Assembly (NCBI RefSeq): GCF_002564105.1
Contig: NZ_PDBX01000001.1
Coordinates: 434,001-498,000, forward strand
DNA length: 64,000 bases
DNA from: Collimonas sp. PA-H2
GTDB lineage: Bacteria > Pseudomonadota > Gammaproteobacteria > Burkholderiales > Burkholderiaceae_D
Direction: 5' to 3'
A program made the translations under genes and the position numbers. A model generated the notes under the pieces. That model ran no database searches. It was given only the letters and a program-made list of their open reading frames with translations, and was not told the DNA's origin. Each line of letters begins with the position of its first letter. Position 1 is the stretch's first letter. Positions 10,201 through 18,439 of the stretch are shown here, piece by piece.

Positions 10201-13200
10201 AACACCGGTCGGCGCACCGCCGGCAAAGGTATAAGCTGTGCCGCCAATCGTCGCACCGGCAGTTGGCACCGCAGCTGCCGCCACCGTGCTGCCCTGGCCC
10301 AGCGCCACGTTGCTGCCGGCCGTGCCAGCTGCAATGCTAGCGCCCTGGCCCAGTATCGTCGCATTGGCGTTGCCGTTGTCGGTGGACTGGTTGCCCAGCA
10401 CTGTCGACGCCGCACCTGTTGCCGTTGCGCCGAAGCCGCCGGCGCTGGCATTGGCGCCGCTCGATACCGGCTGCACTGCGGTTACGCTGTTGTCCGACAC
10501 GAAGGGGCCAGCCTTGCCGCTGGTGACAGCATACAGCTGCGAACCGTTCACGGCATCCGTGCTGGTGGCATTCAAGGCCGCCGGCGCCAGATTCGTGATG
10601 GTCACCGGTGCGCCTGCACCGGCGCCGCCGGTAGCGCCAAGGGTGATCTTGCTGCCGCCGGCTGCATCGTACTTGACTGCGATATTGGCCGTGTTATCGA
10701 TGTTGGTATTCAATGCAGTCAGAGCACCAGCAACCGTCGTCTGAGCAGTTGGTCCCGTCACGGCGCCTGTAGCGCTGACGGTATTGATCGGCTGACTGAA
10801 ACCGCTGATCGTGCCAGTCGCCGGATTGTAAGTCGCGCCGCCGCCCAACGTGCTCGCTGTACTATTCCCGAGATTATCCGTGTGTGCTTGCACCGTGCTG
10901 ATGCCAGTAGACAGCGAAACGACCGAGGTGGAGGTTGAGGTCGACAGCGATGCCACGTTGCTGTTGGTTGTGCTCAGACCGGTCGAGGTCGACGTCGACA
11001 AAGATGCGACACTACTGTTAGTCGTGCTCAAGCCTGTCGATGTTGATGTCGACAGCGACGCCACGCTACTGTTAGTTGTGCTCAGACCGGTTGAAGTCGA
11101 TGTCGACAAAGATGCGACACTACTGTTAGTCGTGCTCAAGCCTGTCGATGTTGATGTCGACAACGACGCCACGCTACTGTTAGTTGTGCTCAGACCGGTT
11201 GAGGTCGAGGTCGACAAAGATGCAACACTGCTGTTAGTCGTGCTCAAGCCCGTCGATGTTGATGTCGACAGCGAAGCCACACTGCTATTTGTCGTGCTCA
11301 AACCGGTCGAGGTCGAGGTCGACAGCGATGCCACGTTGCTGTTGGTCGTGCTCAGACCGGTTGAAGTCGAGGTCGACAAAGATGCGACACTACTGTTAGT
11401 CGTGCTCAGGCCTGTCGATGTTGACGTCGACAAGCTGCTGATATTGGAACCTACAGTGCTCGCGACGGTGTACAGCTGACTGCCATTGATAGCATCCGTG
11501 CTGCTGGCGCCAATCAGTCCTGCAGCGACATTCTGTATCCGGCGCTCAGAACCCGGCGCGCCGACGCTGACCACGCCTGCGCTCGAACTTGCGCCGGCGA
11601 ACGGGCCAAAGGTAGTACTGCCTATCGTGGCATTGGCTACGCTGCCAGTGCCACCGGTAGCTGCCGATGCAGTACTCGTCGTGGTTGCCGATTGACCTAA
11701 TGCTATGGAACCGGCAACGCTAGCGTTGGCCCCGGCGCCAATGGCGATCGAATTGCCGCCAGTCGCACTGGCAGCGTTGCCCAAGGCAATATCGTTCGCC
11801 GTCGTCGGTGTGCCGCTGACGCCGGCCACCGCATTCAAGCCCTGTGCAATCGAGTCGTTGCCGAAAGCATTGGCTACAGGTCCAACCGCAATCGCATCGG
11901 TGCCGGTTGGCGAACTGTCCGCCAGAACCGAGTTGGTGTGGAAGTATTTGATGCCGGCACCGTTATTGATGTTGTTGATCAGGCTGTTTGTCGCAAACAG
12001 CTGTGAACCGTTCACCGCATCCGTGCTGGTCGCGTTCAACGCCGCCGGCGCCAGGTTGGTGATCGTCACCGGCGCACCTGCACCGGTGCCACCAGTGGCG
12101 CCCAGGGTGATCTTATTGCCGCCTGCCGCATCGTACTTGACAGCGATATTGGCGGTGTTATCGATATTCGTATTCAGCGCCGTCAAGGCTCCTGCAACCG
12201 TGGTCTGCGCCGTCGGTCCCGTCACAGCCCCGGTGGCGCTCACGGTGTTGATCGGCTGGCTGAAACCGCTGATCGTGCCGGTCGCAGGATTGTAAGTCGC
12301 ACCGCCGCCCAGCGTGCTGGCTGTGCTATTTCCGAGATTATCCGTATGTGCTTGCACCGTACTGATGCCAGTGGACAGCGAAACGATCGAAGTGGAGGTT
12401 GATGTTGACAACGATGTCACATTGCTGTTGGTAGTGCTCAGACCGGTCGAGGTGGACGTCGACAGCGACGCCACGTTGCTATTGGTCGTACTCAGGCCGG
12501 TCGAGGTCGAGGTCGACAGCGATGCCACGTTGCTGTTGGTCGTGCTCAGACCGGTTGAAGTCGAGGTCGACAAAGATGCGACACTACTGTTAGTCGTGCT
12601 CAGGCCTGTCGATGTTGACGTCGACAAGCTGCTGATATTGGAACCTACAGTGCTCGCGACGGTGTACAGCTGACTGCCATTGATAGCATCCGTGCTGCTG
12701 GCGCCAATCAGTCCTGCAGCGACATTCTGTATCCGGCGCTCAGAACCCGGCGCGCCGACGCTGACCACGCCTGCGCTCGAACTGGCGCCGGCGAACGGGC
12801 CAAAGGTAGTACTGCCTATCGTGGCATTGGCTACGCTGCCAGTGCCACCGGTAGCTGCCGATGCCGTACTCGTCGTAGTTGCCGATTGACCTAATGCTAT
12901 GGAACCGGCAACGCTAGCGTTGGCCCCGGCGCCAATGGCGATCGAATTGCCGCCAGTCGCGCTGGCAGCGTTGCCCAAGGCAATATCGTTCGCCGTCGCC
13001 GGCGTGCCGCTGACGCCAGCCACTGCATTCAGGCCCTGTGCAATCGAGTCGTTGCCGAAAGCATTGGCTACAGGTCCAACCGCAATCGCATCGGTGCCGG
13101 TTGGCGAACTATCGGCCAGAACGGAGTTGGTGTGGAAGTATTTGATACCCGCACCGTTGTTGATGTTGTTGATCAGGCTATTTGTCGCAAACAGCTGCGA

Positions 13201-15354
13201 ACCGTTTACCGCATCGGTGCTGGTTGCATTCAACGCCGCCGGCGCCAGGTTGGTGATCGTTACCGGCGCACCCGCACCGGCGCCTCCAGTCGCACCCAGA
13301 GTGATCTTAGTGCCGCCAGCCGCATCGTACTTGACTGCGATATTGGCGGTGTTATCGACATTCGTGTTAAGGGCTGTTAAGGCAGCGGCGACCGTCGTCT
13401 GCGCCGTCGGACCGGTCACAGCTCCAGTGGCGCTCACGGTGTTGATGGGCTGACTGAAGCCGGTGATATTGCCGGTCGCCGGACTATAAGTCGCGCCACC
13501 GCCCAGCGTGCTCGCTGTGGTAGTTCCCAGATTGTTGACGCCGGTAACGACCGAATTCAGCTGCGAACCGTTGATAGCATCGGTGCTGGCCGCCGATATG
13601 ACGCCAGCTGCTACGTTCTGGATCTGACGCTCAGTACCCGCAGCGCCGACCGACACCACGCCGTTGGTCGAAGCCGCCGCTTCCACGCCGGCGGCAGTGC
13701 CGCCGAATTGTGCTGTAGTGCCTGTGTGCGGCGCTGCGGTAGTTGAATGCGAACCTAAGGCGACATCATTGGTGTTATTCGCGACAGCAGTGTCGCCCAG
13801 TGCTACACCGCCAGCCGCAGCTGCATTGCTGGCATTGCCGAGCGCCACCGAGCCTTGCCCGATTGCGCTATTGCCGTTACCGATTGCAACCGCGCCATTG
13901 GCCGCAGTAGTGCCGGCAACATTGCCAGCGGCTGTGTTATTCGCACCCATCGTTACAGCGCCGGTACCGTTCGATACGTTTGGATCACCGATCGCAACGG
14001 CACCATTGCCAGTGGCTTTCTGTCCACGTCCGATTGCTACGGCCCCACCAGCAGCTGTACTGGAATTGGCTGTTGTGCCAGATGAGCCTATTGCTACGTT
14101 TTGGCCCGTTGCGCCGCTGACAATCCCGTCGCCTTGCGCAATACCGAATGCGCCATTGACAGTAGCGCCACGTCCGACCGCGATGCCCGAGGTATTAGCT
14201 GCGCCGACCAACGATTGGCCGCCGATGGCGATCGAATTCTGCGCCGCGGCCGCCGCGCCTGCGGTCGCATTCGTGCCGATTGCCGTGGCGCCTATGCCGG
14301 ACGCGATGGTGGCGGCGGTGCCTGTACCGCCCAATGCAGTCGCGTAATTCGCCGTAGCGCTGCTGCCAGTGCCTAAGGCGGTGGAACTTGTTCCTGTCGA
14401 GCTGGCCCCGACGCCGATGACGATGGAGCCCGTTCCGGTGGCGGTCGTACCGTTATTGCCTATCGCGATGGCGTTGGTGGCGGTAGCGGTAGTCTGCCCG
14501 CCGATTGCAGTAGAGTCCTGGCCAGTCGCCCCTGCCGAGGTTCCGATCGCAAGAGAATCGCCACCACCGCTAGGTGACGAAGCAACGGAATTTACGCCGA
14601 TCGCGATGCCAGCACCAAGGGGGAAGGCGCTGACGTTGGCTTGAAATCCAATCGCGATAGCGTTGGCCGATGACGCATTTGCCAAGGCGCCGAGAGCCAC
14701 CGAATTGCCGCCTGAGGCAACCGCCTTCACGCCGAAGGCGGAATCATTGGTACCGCTAGCAATGGCGGCCGACCCGACCGCGGCGGCATTGGCACCCGAC
14801 GCATTCGCAGTGTAGCCGAAGGCGACAGCATTCGGGCCGCTACCAATCGCAGAGGCGCCGACTGCCACCGCATTGCCGCCTGCGGCGTTCGCAAGCTCAC
14901 CAAAGGCGGAGGCATTAACGCCAGCCACGACGGCGCCCCAGCCGACCCCGGTGGCATTGTTGCCGGTAATATTGGTCTGCCTACCAAGGGCGGTTGAATT
15001 CGTTCCGGTCGCGATTGAGCCGTCCCCAATGGCAATACTGATGTTTCTCGCTGTAGCGCCGCTGCCGCCGCCGATTGCAATGGAAAAGCTATCCGCAGTT
15101 GCTGGAGCGGAGCCGCCCGAACCCAGCGCCGATGAGCCGTTGATCTGGTCAATTTGAATCGCAGTCCCGGCAAAAGCGGCTGTTGCTCCTCCCCCGAAGG
15201 CGAGCAATGCGGCAGCCATGGCAATCACCGCCTTCTGCGGCTTGCCTGTGGCGATGGATGAGCGATTCGACTTGCTCTTGTTATTGGTTATTTCCGACAC
15301 AACAACCGAGGTGCCAAGTGCTTGACTATAGACTGTGCGATAAATCTTATTCAT
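4201..15354 (-). CDS. Giant YadA-type trimeric autotransporter adhesin
   Basis: The product has 3717 residues. It starts at ATG 15354 (GGGGAG ribosome-binding site), which places the extended signal peptide MNKIYRTVYSQALGTSVVV at the N-terminus. Next come long stretches of YadA-head repeats (AIAIG, AVALG, SVALG motifs), many neck motifs (STDAVNGSQLFAT, STDAINGSQL), and stalk segments including three tandem blocks of an 18-residue Ser/Thr-rich repeat. The last ~100 residues are a coiled coil plus the four-strand membrane anchor, ending in Trp. Secretion is type Vc: three chains form one pore and a surface fibre used in attachment, autoaggregation or biofilm. The interior consists of near-identical modules of about 1 kb. 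The strongly repetitive sequence produces several long but spurious antisense frames. Confidence 0.95.
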   Translation of the reverse strand: MNKIYRTVYSQALGTSVVVSEITNNKSKSNRSSIATGKPQKAVIAMAAALLAFGGGATAAFAGTAIQIDQINGSSALGSGGSAPATADSFSIAIGGGSGATARNISIAIGDGSIATGTNSTALGRQTNITGNNATGVGWGAVVAGVNASAFGELANAAGGNAVAVGASAIGSGPNAVAFGYTANASGANAAAVGSAAIASGTNDSAFGVKAVASGGNSVALGALANASSANAIAIGFQANVSAFPLGAGIAIGVNSVASSPSGGGDSLAIGTSAGATGQDSTAIGGQTTATATNAIAIGNNGTTATGTGSIVIGVGASSTGTSSTALGTGSSATANYATALGGTGTAATIASGIGATAIGTNATAGAAAAAQNSIAIGGQSLVGAANTSGIAVGRGATVNGAFGIAQGDGIVSGATGQNVAIGSSGTTANSSTAAGGAVAIGRGQKATGNGAVAIGDPNVSNGTGAVTMGANNTAAGNVAGTTAANGAVAIGNGNSAIGQGSVALGNASNAAAAGGVALGDTAVANNTNDVALGSHSTTAAPHTGTTAQFGGTAAGVEAAASTNGVVSVGAAGTERQIQNVAAGVISAASTDAINGSQLNSVVTGVNNLGTTTASTLGGGATYSPATGNITGFSQPINTVSATGAVTGPTAQTTVAAALTALNTNVDNTANIAVKYDAAGGTKITLGATGGAGAGAPVTITNLAPAALNATSTDAVNGSQLFATNSLINNINNGAGIKYFHTNSVLADSSPTGTDAIAVGPVANAFGNDSIAQGLNAVAGVSGTPATANDIALGNAASATGGNSIAIGAGANASVAGSIALGQSATTTSTASAATGGTGSVANATIGSTTFGPFAGASSSAGVVSVGAPGSERRIQNVAAGLIGASSTDAINGSQLYTVASTVGSNISSLSTSTSTGLSTTNSSVASLSTSTSTGLSTTNSNVASLSTSTSTGLSTTNSNVASLSTSTSTGLSTTNSNVTSLSTSTSTSIVSLSTGISTVQAHTDNLGNSTASTLGGGATYNPATGTISGFSQPINTVSATGAVTGPTAQTTVAGALTALNTNIDNTANIAVKYDAAGGNKITLGATGGTGAGAPVTITNLAPAALNATSTDAVNGSQLFATNSLINNINNGAGIKYFHTNSVLADSSPTGTDAIAVGPVANAFGNDSIAQGLNAVAGVSGTPTTANDIALGNAASATGGNSIAIGAGANASVAGSIALGQSATTTSTASAATGGTGSVANATIGSTTFGPFAGASSSAGVVSVGAPGSERRIQNVAAGLIGASSTDAINGSQLYTVASTVGSNISSLSTSTSTGLSTTNSSVASLSTSTSTGLSTTNSNVASLSTSTSTGLSTTNSSVASLSTSTSTGLSTTNSSVASLSTSTSTGLSTTNSSVASLSTSTSTGLSTTNSSVASLSTSTSTGLSTTNSSVASLSTSTSTGLSTTNSSVASLSTSTSTGLSTTNSNVASLSTSTSTSVVSLSTGISTVQAHTDNLGNSTASTLGGGATYNPATGTISGFSQPINTVSATGAVTGPTAQTTVAGALTALNTNIDNTANIAVKYDAAGGSKITLGATGGAGAGAPVTITNLAPAALNATSTDAVNGSQLYAVTSGKAGPFVSDNSVTAVQPVSSGANASAGGFGATATGAASTVLGNQSTDNGNANATILGQGASIAAGTAGSNVALGQGSTVAAAAVPTAGATIGGTAYTFAGGAPTGVVSVGSAGSARQITNVAAGQLSGTSTDAVNGSQLFATNTAINTINNGGGIKYFHTNSVLADSSPTGTDAIAVGPVANAYGNDSIAQGLNAVAGVSGTPATANDIALGNAASATGGNSIAIGAGANASVAGSIALGQSATTTSTASAATGGTGSVANTTIGSTTFGPFAGASSSAGVVSVGAPGSERRIQNVAAGLIGASSTDAINGSQLYTVASTVGSNISSLSTSTSTGLSTTNSSVASLSTSTSTGLSTTNSNVASLSTSTSTGLSTTNSNVTSLSTSTSTSVVSLSTGISTVQAHTDNLGNSTASTLGGGATYNPATGTISGFSQPINTVSPTGAVTGPTAQTTVAGALTALNTNIDNTANIAVKYDAVGGSKITLGATGGAGAGAPVTITNLAPAALNATSTDAVNGSQLYAVTSGKAGPFVSDNSVTAVQPVSSGANASAGGFGATATGAASTVLGNQSTDNGNANATVVGQGASIAAGTAGSNVALGQGSTVAAAAVPTAGATIGGTAYTFAGGAPTGVVSVGSAGSARQVTNVAAGQLSAASTDAVNGSQLFATDTAINTINNGGGIKYFHANSTLADSTATGTDSVAVGPAAVATGAGSFAAGNGATANNANDVALGAGSSTAAAVGTASTVINGATFNFAGATPASTVSVGSVGNERTITNVAAGRLSGTSTDAVNGSQLFATDTAVTNLGNTVNNINNGGGIKYFHANSVLADSTATGTNSVAVGPAAVATGAGSFAAGNGATANNANDVALGAGSSTAAAVGTASTVINGATFNFAGATPASTVSVGSVGNERTITNVAAGRLSTTSTDAVNGSQLNATNTAVTGIGNTINNINNGGGIKYFHTNSVLADSVPTGTDSVAVGPAAVATGAGSFAAGNGATANNANDVALGAGSSTAAAVGTASTVINGATFNFAGATPASTVSVGSVGNERTITNVAAGRLSGTSTDAVNGSQLFATDTAVTNLGTTVNTINNGGGIKYFHANSTLADSTATGTDSVAVGPAAVATGAGSFAAGNGATANNANDVALGAGSSTAAAVGTPSAVINGTTYNFAGAAPASTVSVGSVGNERTITNVAAGRLSTTSTDAVNGSQLNATNTAVTGIGNTLNNINNGGGIKYFHTNSTLADSNAAGTDSIAVGPVANAYGNDSIAQGLNAVAGVNGTPATANDIALGNGAQATGGNSIAQGTGAIANSAGAIAIGQTATATGGKAVSIGVGNTASGDGAVAIGDPNNATGTGAVAMGANNTSNGQGAVALGNANTATGQGSLALGNASQANNAGSIALGDTATVSAAATQGIAIGSGASSNNAGAVALGAGSTTAAAIATTGATINGTAYNFAGTAPASTVSVGAVGAERTISNVAAGQVSATSTDAMNGSQLFATNTAINTLGTTVTNITNGKAGPFVSDNSVTAVQPVSSGANASAGGFGATASGAASTVLGNQATDNGNADATVLGQGASIAAGTSGSNVALGQGSTVTTAAVATTGATIGGTAYTFAGAAPAGVVSVGSVGAERQITNVAAGQLSATSTDAVNGSQLYATNQQVSVNTTNIAGNTTAINNLTAGKTGPFVSDSSVTATQPVSSGANASAGGFGAVASGTNSTALGNGAQATVANSTAVGQGAMASTANSVALGNSSTTGAAVATAGTTINGTSYTFAGAAPVGVVSVGSAGSERQVTNVAAGQLTASSTDAVNGSQLFATNTAISNLTSVVALGQTKYYSVNSTGGSNEHNEGATGLDAIASGKNAAATSMNAVAIGAGASATASGGVALGGGSTADRAGMNGGKEQFSNTAVASTQGAVSVGSAGNERQITNVAGGTQATDAVNVRQLQAVQSGGVRYDTNPDGTTNYSSVTMGNGSSAGPVTIHNVATGTAPTDAVNVQQFNTGLGAAVQQANQYTDSRVQSLQNSVDSNRHDADGGSAAAMAVGGLPQPSTPGKSMVAIAGSTFQGQTGLALGISTISENGRWVYKAAATSSSRGQTGGVVSAGFQW
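9355..9548 (-). repeat. 54-bp tandem repeat block, 3 copies
   Basis: An in-frame 18-residue unit (SLSTSTSTGLSTTNSSVA or close variants) occurs three times, followed by a degenerate SLSTSTSTSVV unit. It lies in the C-terminal of the three repeat blocks of the adhesin. Confidence 0.85.
10915..11450 (-). repeat. 54-bp tandem repeat block, 9 copies
   Basis: The same 18-residue Ser/Thr-rich unit occurs nine times in a row plus one degenerate unit, with only synonymous and Ser/Asn differences between copies. The flanking module is nearly identical to those of the 3- and 4-copy blocks, so copy number has changed by recombination or slippage. Confidence 0.85.
12390..12640 (-). repeat. 54-bp tandem repeat block, 4 copies
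   Basis: The N-terminal-most block of the same unit occurs four times plus a degenerate SLSTSTSTSIV unit, inside a module otherwise nearly identical to the other two. Confidence 0.85.
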
Positions 15355-15456
15355 GATTGGCTCCCCGCCAAATTTGGTAAAAATGCAACTTTTAAAAATC
15401 AATCAGCTTGATCGCAGTAGCGCAAAAAAGCTAAAGAGAGAACGGATGCGGATAAT

Positions 15457-15969
15457 TTATTTTTTTTCTGCTGCCGCAATCAAGCCGGACTGATATCCGA
15501 CAGGGGTCCAGTGTTCGCTCGACCAGACCAGCGATACCTTTTCCCAAGTTGGCACATTGGAATACCTGGATAGAAAAGTGACGCTGGCGAATTCGCCTCG
15601 AGGCAAACTGGGGTTGTCGATCTGATGCTCCATCGCCTGCCACGTGCGCAGCTCGGGTGGGGGGCCTAACTGGCTGCGCATATTCCCGACATATTTGATC
15701 CAAGCCGTCTGTTCCGACTTGCTTTTCATCAGGGGGTCACTTTGTTCCCACATCTTGTCAATCTGCCCGGTGTCGGCTAATTTCAGCCACTGCAGAGCGG
15801 CATCAATAGCCGCATCGGCGGATGGCGACTGCGCCGCAGCGTACGTTGCGATCGCCATGCTTAGAAACATCAAGGCCAGTTTGGCAAAAATAGATGCTTT
15901 GCCGAAACAGCACGCCATCTGGCGTAGCAAGCCTGATTTGAGGCTTGTTATTTGCAGTGCTCTTGCCAT
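15457..15969 (-). CDS. DUF4019 exported protein, copy 2
   Basis: A protein of about 170 residues, paralogous to the product of 2769-3251. It has a long N-terminal segment with a hydrophobic signal region (ALMFLSMAIATYAAAQ), then LKLADTGQIDKMWEQSDPLM, a Trp-Ile-Lys-Tyr-Val-Gly segment, NPSLPRGE and a final Trp-Thr-Pro-Val-Gly-Tyr. The ATG at 15969 has a GGAG ribosome-binding site. An in-frame start 12 codons upstream lacks one. It ends about 100 bases before the adhesin start, so it probably shares a transcript with the adhesin. Role unknown; accessory to the adhesin by association. Confidence 0.75.
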   Translation of the reverse strand: MARALQITSLKSGLLRQMACCFGKASIFAKLALMFLSMAIATYAAAQSPSADAAIDAALQWLKLADTGQIDKMWEQSDPLMKSKSEQTAWIKYVGNMRSQLGPPPELRTWQAMEHQIDNPSLPRGEFASVTFLSRYSNVPTWEKVSLVWSSEHWTPVGYQSGLIAAAEKK

Positions 15970-16575
15970 TGTCTTCTCCGTATTCCTACGCTTCAATGCA
16001 CTCAAGAAACGTTTTTTTATACTTTTATCTCGGTCACCTTGATATATGCGCCTTCAATCGCTCTCAAACTGAGTAAAAAGTAGTACGCGTATTTTTAAAG
16101 TAATTCTCATTGAATAAAAATTCAACAACCAAATACTGTTTTTAACAGTTGTTCACCGTTAAATTTCTATAAGGAAATTTTCCGATGAGTGATGCAATAT
16201 GAATGCATTAAAACTTCCCAACTCAGCGCACAACGGCTGCAATATGCGCGCGCCAGTTTTATTGCTAAAAATTTTGAGCACCTCAAATGATTCGGATAAT
16301 CGGACCATATGGATACTTGCTACGACCGGACTTCCCTCTTGTTCATGGCATTGCAGACGAATACAGAAACATATTTTTCCGGACGCAAAAATCCCCATTC
16401 GCAAAATGTCTGCTCCAGACAGATGGCGTCATTAATCTGAAATCGAGTTTCCCGCTTGTTTGCTTAATCGCTCGTGGTCAGAGTGGAATTTCGCTTCGCT
16501 TTCGTCTCACCTTGTTTTAAGGTAACATTTACTGACAATCGAAATCAATAAACAACCTACCCAGATCCAGGTCGG
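15970..16575. other. Non-coding, AT-rich gap upstream of DUF4019 copy 2
   Basis: About 600 bases with only short frames (up to 78 codons) that lack ribosome-binding sites and protein-like composition. It is AT-rich and probably holds the promoter for the DUF4019-adhesin-TpgA string. It may also hold relic DNA from the insertion-sequence fragment next to it. No specific regulatory site was recognised. Confidence 0.4.
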
Positions 16576-16980
16576 TTAAATGTCTTTGGCTATGCCGACT
16601 CCCCCCATGTAACGCTTCCTGTAGCTTTTCCTGACCCGTCGCTGCTCCCTACGCTGCGTGTATAAATCGGCGTAATCGGCAATCTCTGTCAGCATGCGCA
16701 ACAGGTCCGGATCCTGGATTCTGCTTTGGGCCAGGAAGCGCCAGAAATTACTCTCAGTCCAGCGCCGGAACCGCATGTAGGTCGCGTTCCATTGACCAAA
16801 CTCAGAAGGTATGCGATGCCATAACCCTTTATTCGCCACTATCCACAAGACGGCTTCCATGAACAGTCGATTATTCCTGCCGTGCATGCCGGGGTCGCTA
16901 GCCTTCCCGATCATCAACGGCTCAAGCTGCAGCCATTGATCGTCGCGCAGTTTCATCTCGTATATATGTATCTCATCCAT
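16576..16980 (-). pseudogene. IS5-family transposase OrfA (DUF4096) without its catalytic partner
   Basis: The product is about 134 residues. The first 80 match the N-terminal domain of IS5-type transposases: LRDDQWLQLEPLM, NRLFMEAVLWIVANKGLWHRIP, then FGQWNATYMRFRRWTESNFW. In two-frame IS5 elements this OrfA is joined to a DDE-containing OrfB by frameshifting. No DDE domain follows here, and the C-terminus becomes a short Arg/Lys-rich tail ending Ala-Lys-Asp-Ile. It is probably a relic that cannot transpose. A domesticated DNA-binding protein is possible. It interrupts the TpgA-like/DUF4019/adhesin string. Confidence 0.7.
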
Positions 16981-17106
16981 CAAAAATCTCTACTGAAAAT
17001 TTATTCCTGCAATAAAATACCGACGGCCTGGCGGCACATGCCTTGCGTTATCTCGCTCTCCAGCAAAACAGCCAGCCGATACAAATACTTCAAATACGCT
17101 TGCACT

Positions 17107-17982
17107 TCATTCTTCCCCAACCACTTCAATTTCAATACGGCGGTTGGAACGCAGGCAATCCTGCAATACCGCCGTCTTCGCCGTGCCAGGACACTGCGCC
17201 AGCGGCTGCCGGTCGCCCATGCCGGCAACGCGGATGACCTTGGCGTTGATGCCTTGCTGCGCCAGCAATTTGCTTACCGCGTCGGCCCGGGCCAGTGACA
17301 GTGCCATCTTGTCAGCCTCAGCGCCGAGACGGTCGGTATGCCCCGTCACAACCACGTAATAGATGCGCCTGAAATTACGCTTAATGTCGTTTGCCAGGCG
17401 TTCAATTCTCAAGCGGCCTTCCGGCGGCATGTCCTTTAATCCCTTTCCCTCCACGCCGAACAAACTGTCCGCGCTCAAGGTCAGTTTTTGCGGCGTCATT
17501 GCAGCCATTGCCTGGACCGCTTCAACCGGCGGCGGCTCAACTAGCAAGGCGCAATCCGGGTTGCGCCAATAGAGACCGCTGACGCGCACACTGCTATCGA
17601 AACGCACCATGTACTGGCAAACCACATCCTCCGTTTCCTTGCTGCCACGAAGGTGGAACAGATAATTCCATTCGCGGACACCAAATACTCCTTCGCTAAA
17701 ATGCGGTGTACCCAACAGCTGACGTACTTCGTCCTTGTCCATGCCAGTGCGCATCAGACGCAACGCTTCGGTGGTGGGTACCGTACCTTGCCGCAATATG
17801 GAGGAGCCAGGGTTGGGAAAATCTCCATCCTGCGGTGCAGCAAGATTTGCCGGTTCCCGCTGCATTCCCAGCAGGCCTGAGCCGGTACAGCCGCCGAGCA
17901 GGAAAATCCCCATCGTTGCCGTGGACAGCAATAGAGACTTCATCGCCGTCCGCAGGACCGCAGTCCGCGCTTGCTCAACCAT
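17107..17982 (-). CDS. TpgA-like lipoprotein (BamE-like plus OmpA-like), copy 2
   Basis: A 291-residue paralogue of the product of 3312-4127. The N-terminus carries a lipobox (IFLLGGC, then Thr-Gly-Ser), so unlike copy 1 this one should be lipid-anchored. The BamE-like part reads GMDKDEVRQLLGTPHFSEGVF. The OmpA-like end has VVVTGHTDRLGAEADKMALS and SNRRIEIEVVGEE. The start at 17982 is supported by AGGAG eight bases upstream. A later ATG at 17943 would also keep the lipobox. It is the first minus-strand gene facing the divergent signalling operon, so the 17983-18439 gap likely holds its promoter. Confidence 0.8.
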   Translation of the reverse strand: MVEQARTAVLRTAMKSLLLSTATMGIFLLGGCTGSGLLGMQREPANLAAPQDGDFPNPGSSILRQGTVPTTEALRLMRTGMDKDEVRQLLGTPHFSEGVFGVREWNYLFHLRGSKETEDVVCQYMVRFDSSVRVSGLYWRNPDCALLVEPPPVEAVQAMAAMTPQKLTLSADSLFGVEGKGLKDMPPEGRLRIERLANDIKRNFRRIYYVVVTGHTDRLGAEADKMALSLARADAVSKLLAQQGINAKVIRVAGMGDRQPLAQCPGTAKTAVLQDCLRSNRRIEIEVVGEE

Positions 17983-18439
17983 GATTCCATCTCCTGAAAT
18001 TGCCCCACTAGCCCTGACACTTTCAGCCGGACGAAACTGCTAGCCGCCTTGTCTTGAGTTTGTATGGGACGATAATATTTAGAAAAAAATCTATTGTGAT
18101 GATTCTGCGAGAATTCATCAGAATTGCATCCCGTCCAATGATAATATCTTGTTGCACAAAAGAATTAAATAGTGTAACCACTGATTGCCAGCTCCTCCTC
18201 CCCCTGATCGTAGATCCTGACAAATTCTCGCAAGTTGGGCACGAATGCTGTCGTATTTTGTATGATCTTTTACCTGAAGCAAGAATTGACGGATCGAGGC
18301 AGCTATTGCCAGTCCGGCCACTTTCAGTCTGTCCGATAGGCGTGGCCCATGCAAGAATTTGTGAATTTTATGCAGCGTAGCGGACCACGATCGTGGCAGT
18401 CGTCTTTTTCTCTCTATCCACTTAACCGAAACTGCTCCG
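17983..18439. other. Divergent intergenic region between adhesin locus and signalling operon
   Basis: About 450 bases lie between the outward-facing starts of the TpgA-like lipoprotein (minus) and the response regulator (plus). The part near 18060-18180 is AT-rich. The small frames present have no convincing ribosome-binding sites. It is the natural place for promoters controlled by the adjacent regulator, but I did not identify a defined operator. Confidence 0.4.

Noticed and set aside
9355..12640. Regular short tandem repeats resembling a CRISPR array
   Set aside because: The 54-bp units are contiguous without spacers, in frame, and encode the adhesin's Ser/Thr repeat.
4984..14347. Many long plus-strand frames (up to 462 codons, e.g. 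4984-6372, 7334-8599, 10850-11479)
   Set aside because: They are antisense shadows of the repetitive adhesin gene: composition repeats with the adhesin modules, and they show no ribosome-binding sites, domains or independent start signals.
18054..18380. Plus-strand frame upstream of the response regulator
   Set aside because: No ribosome-binding site and no recognisable composition. It is better read as the divergent promoter region.
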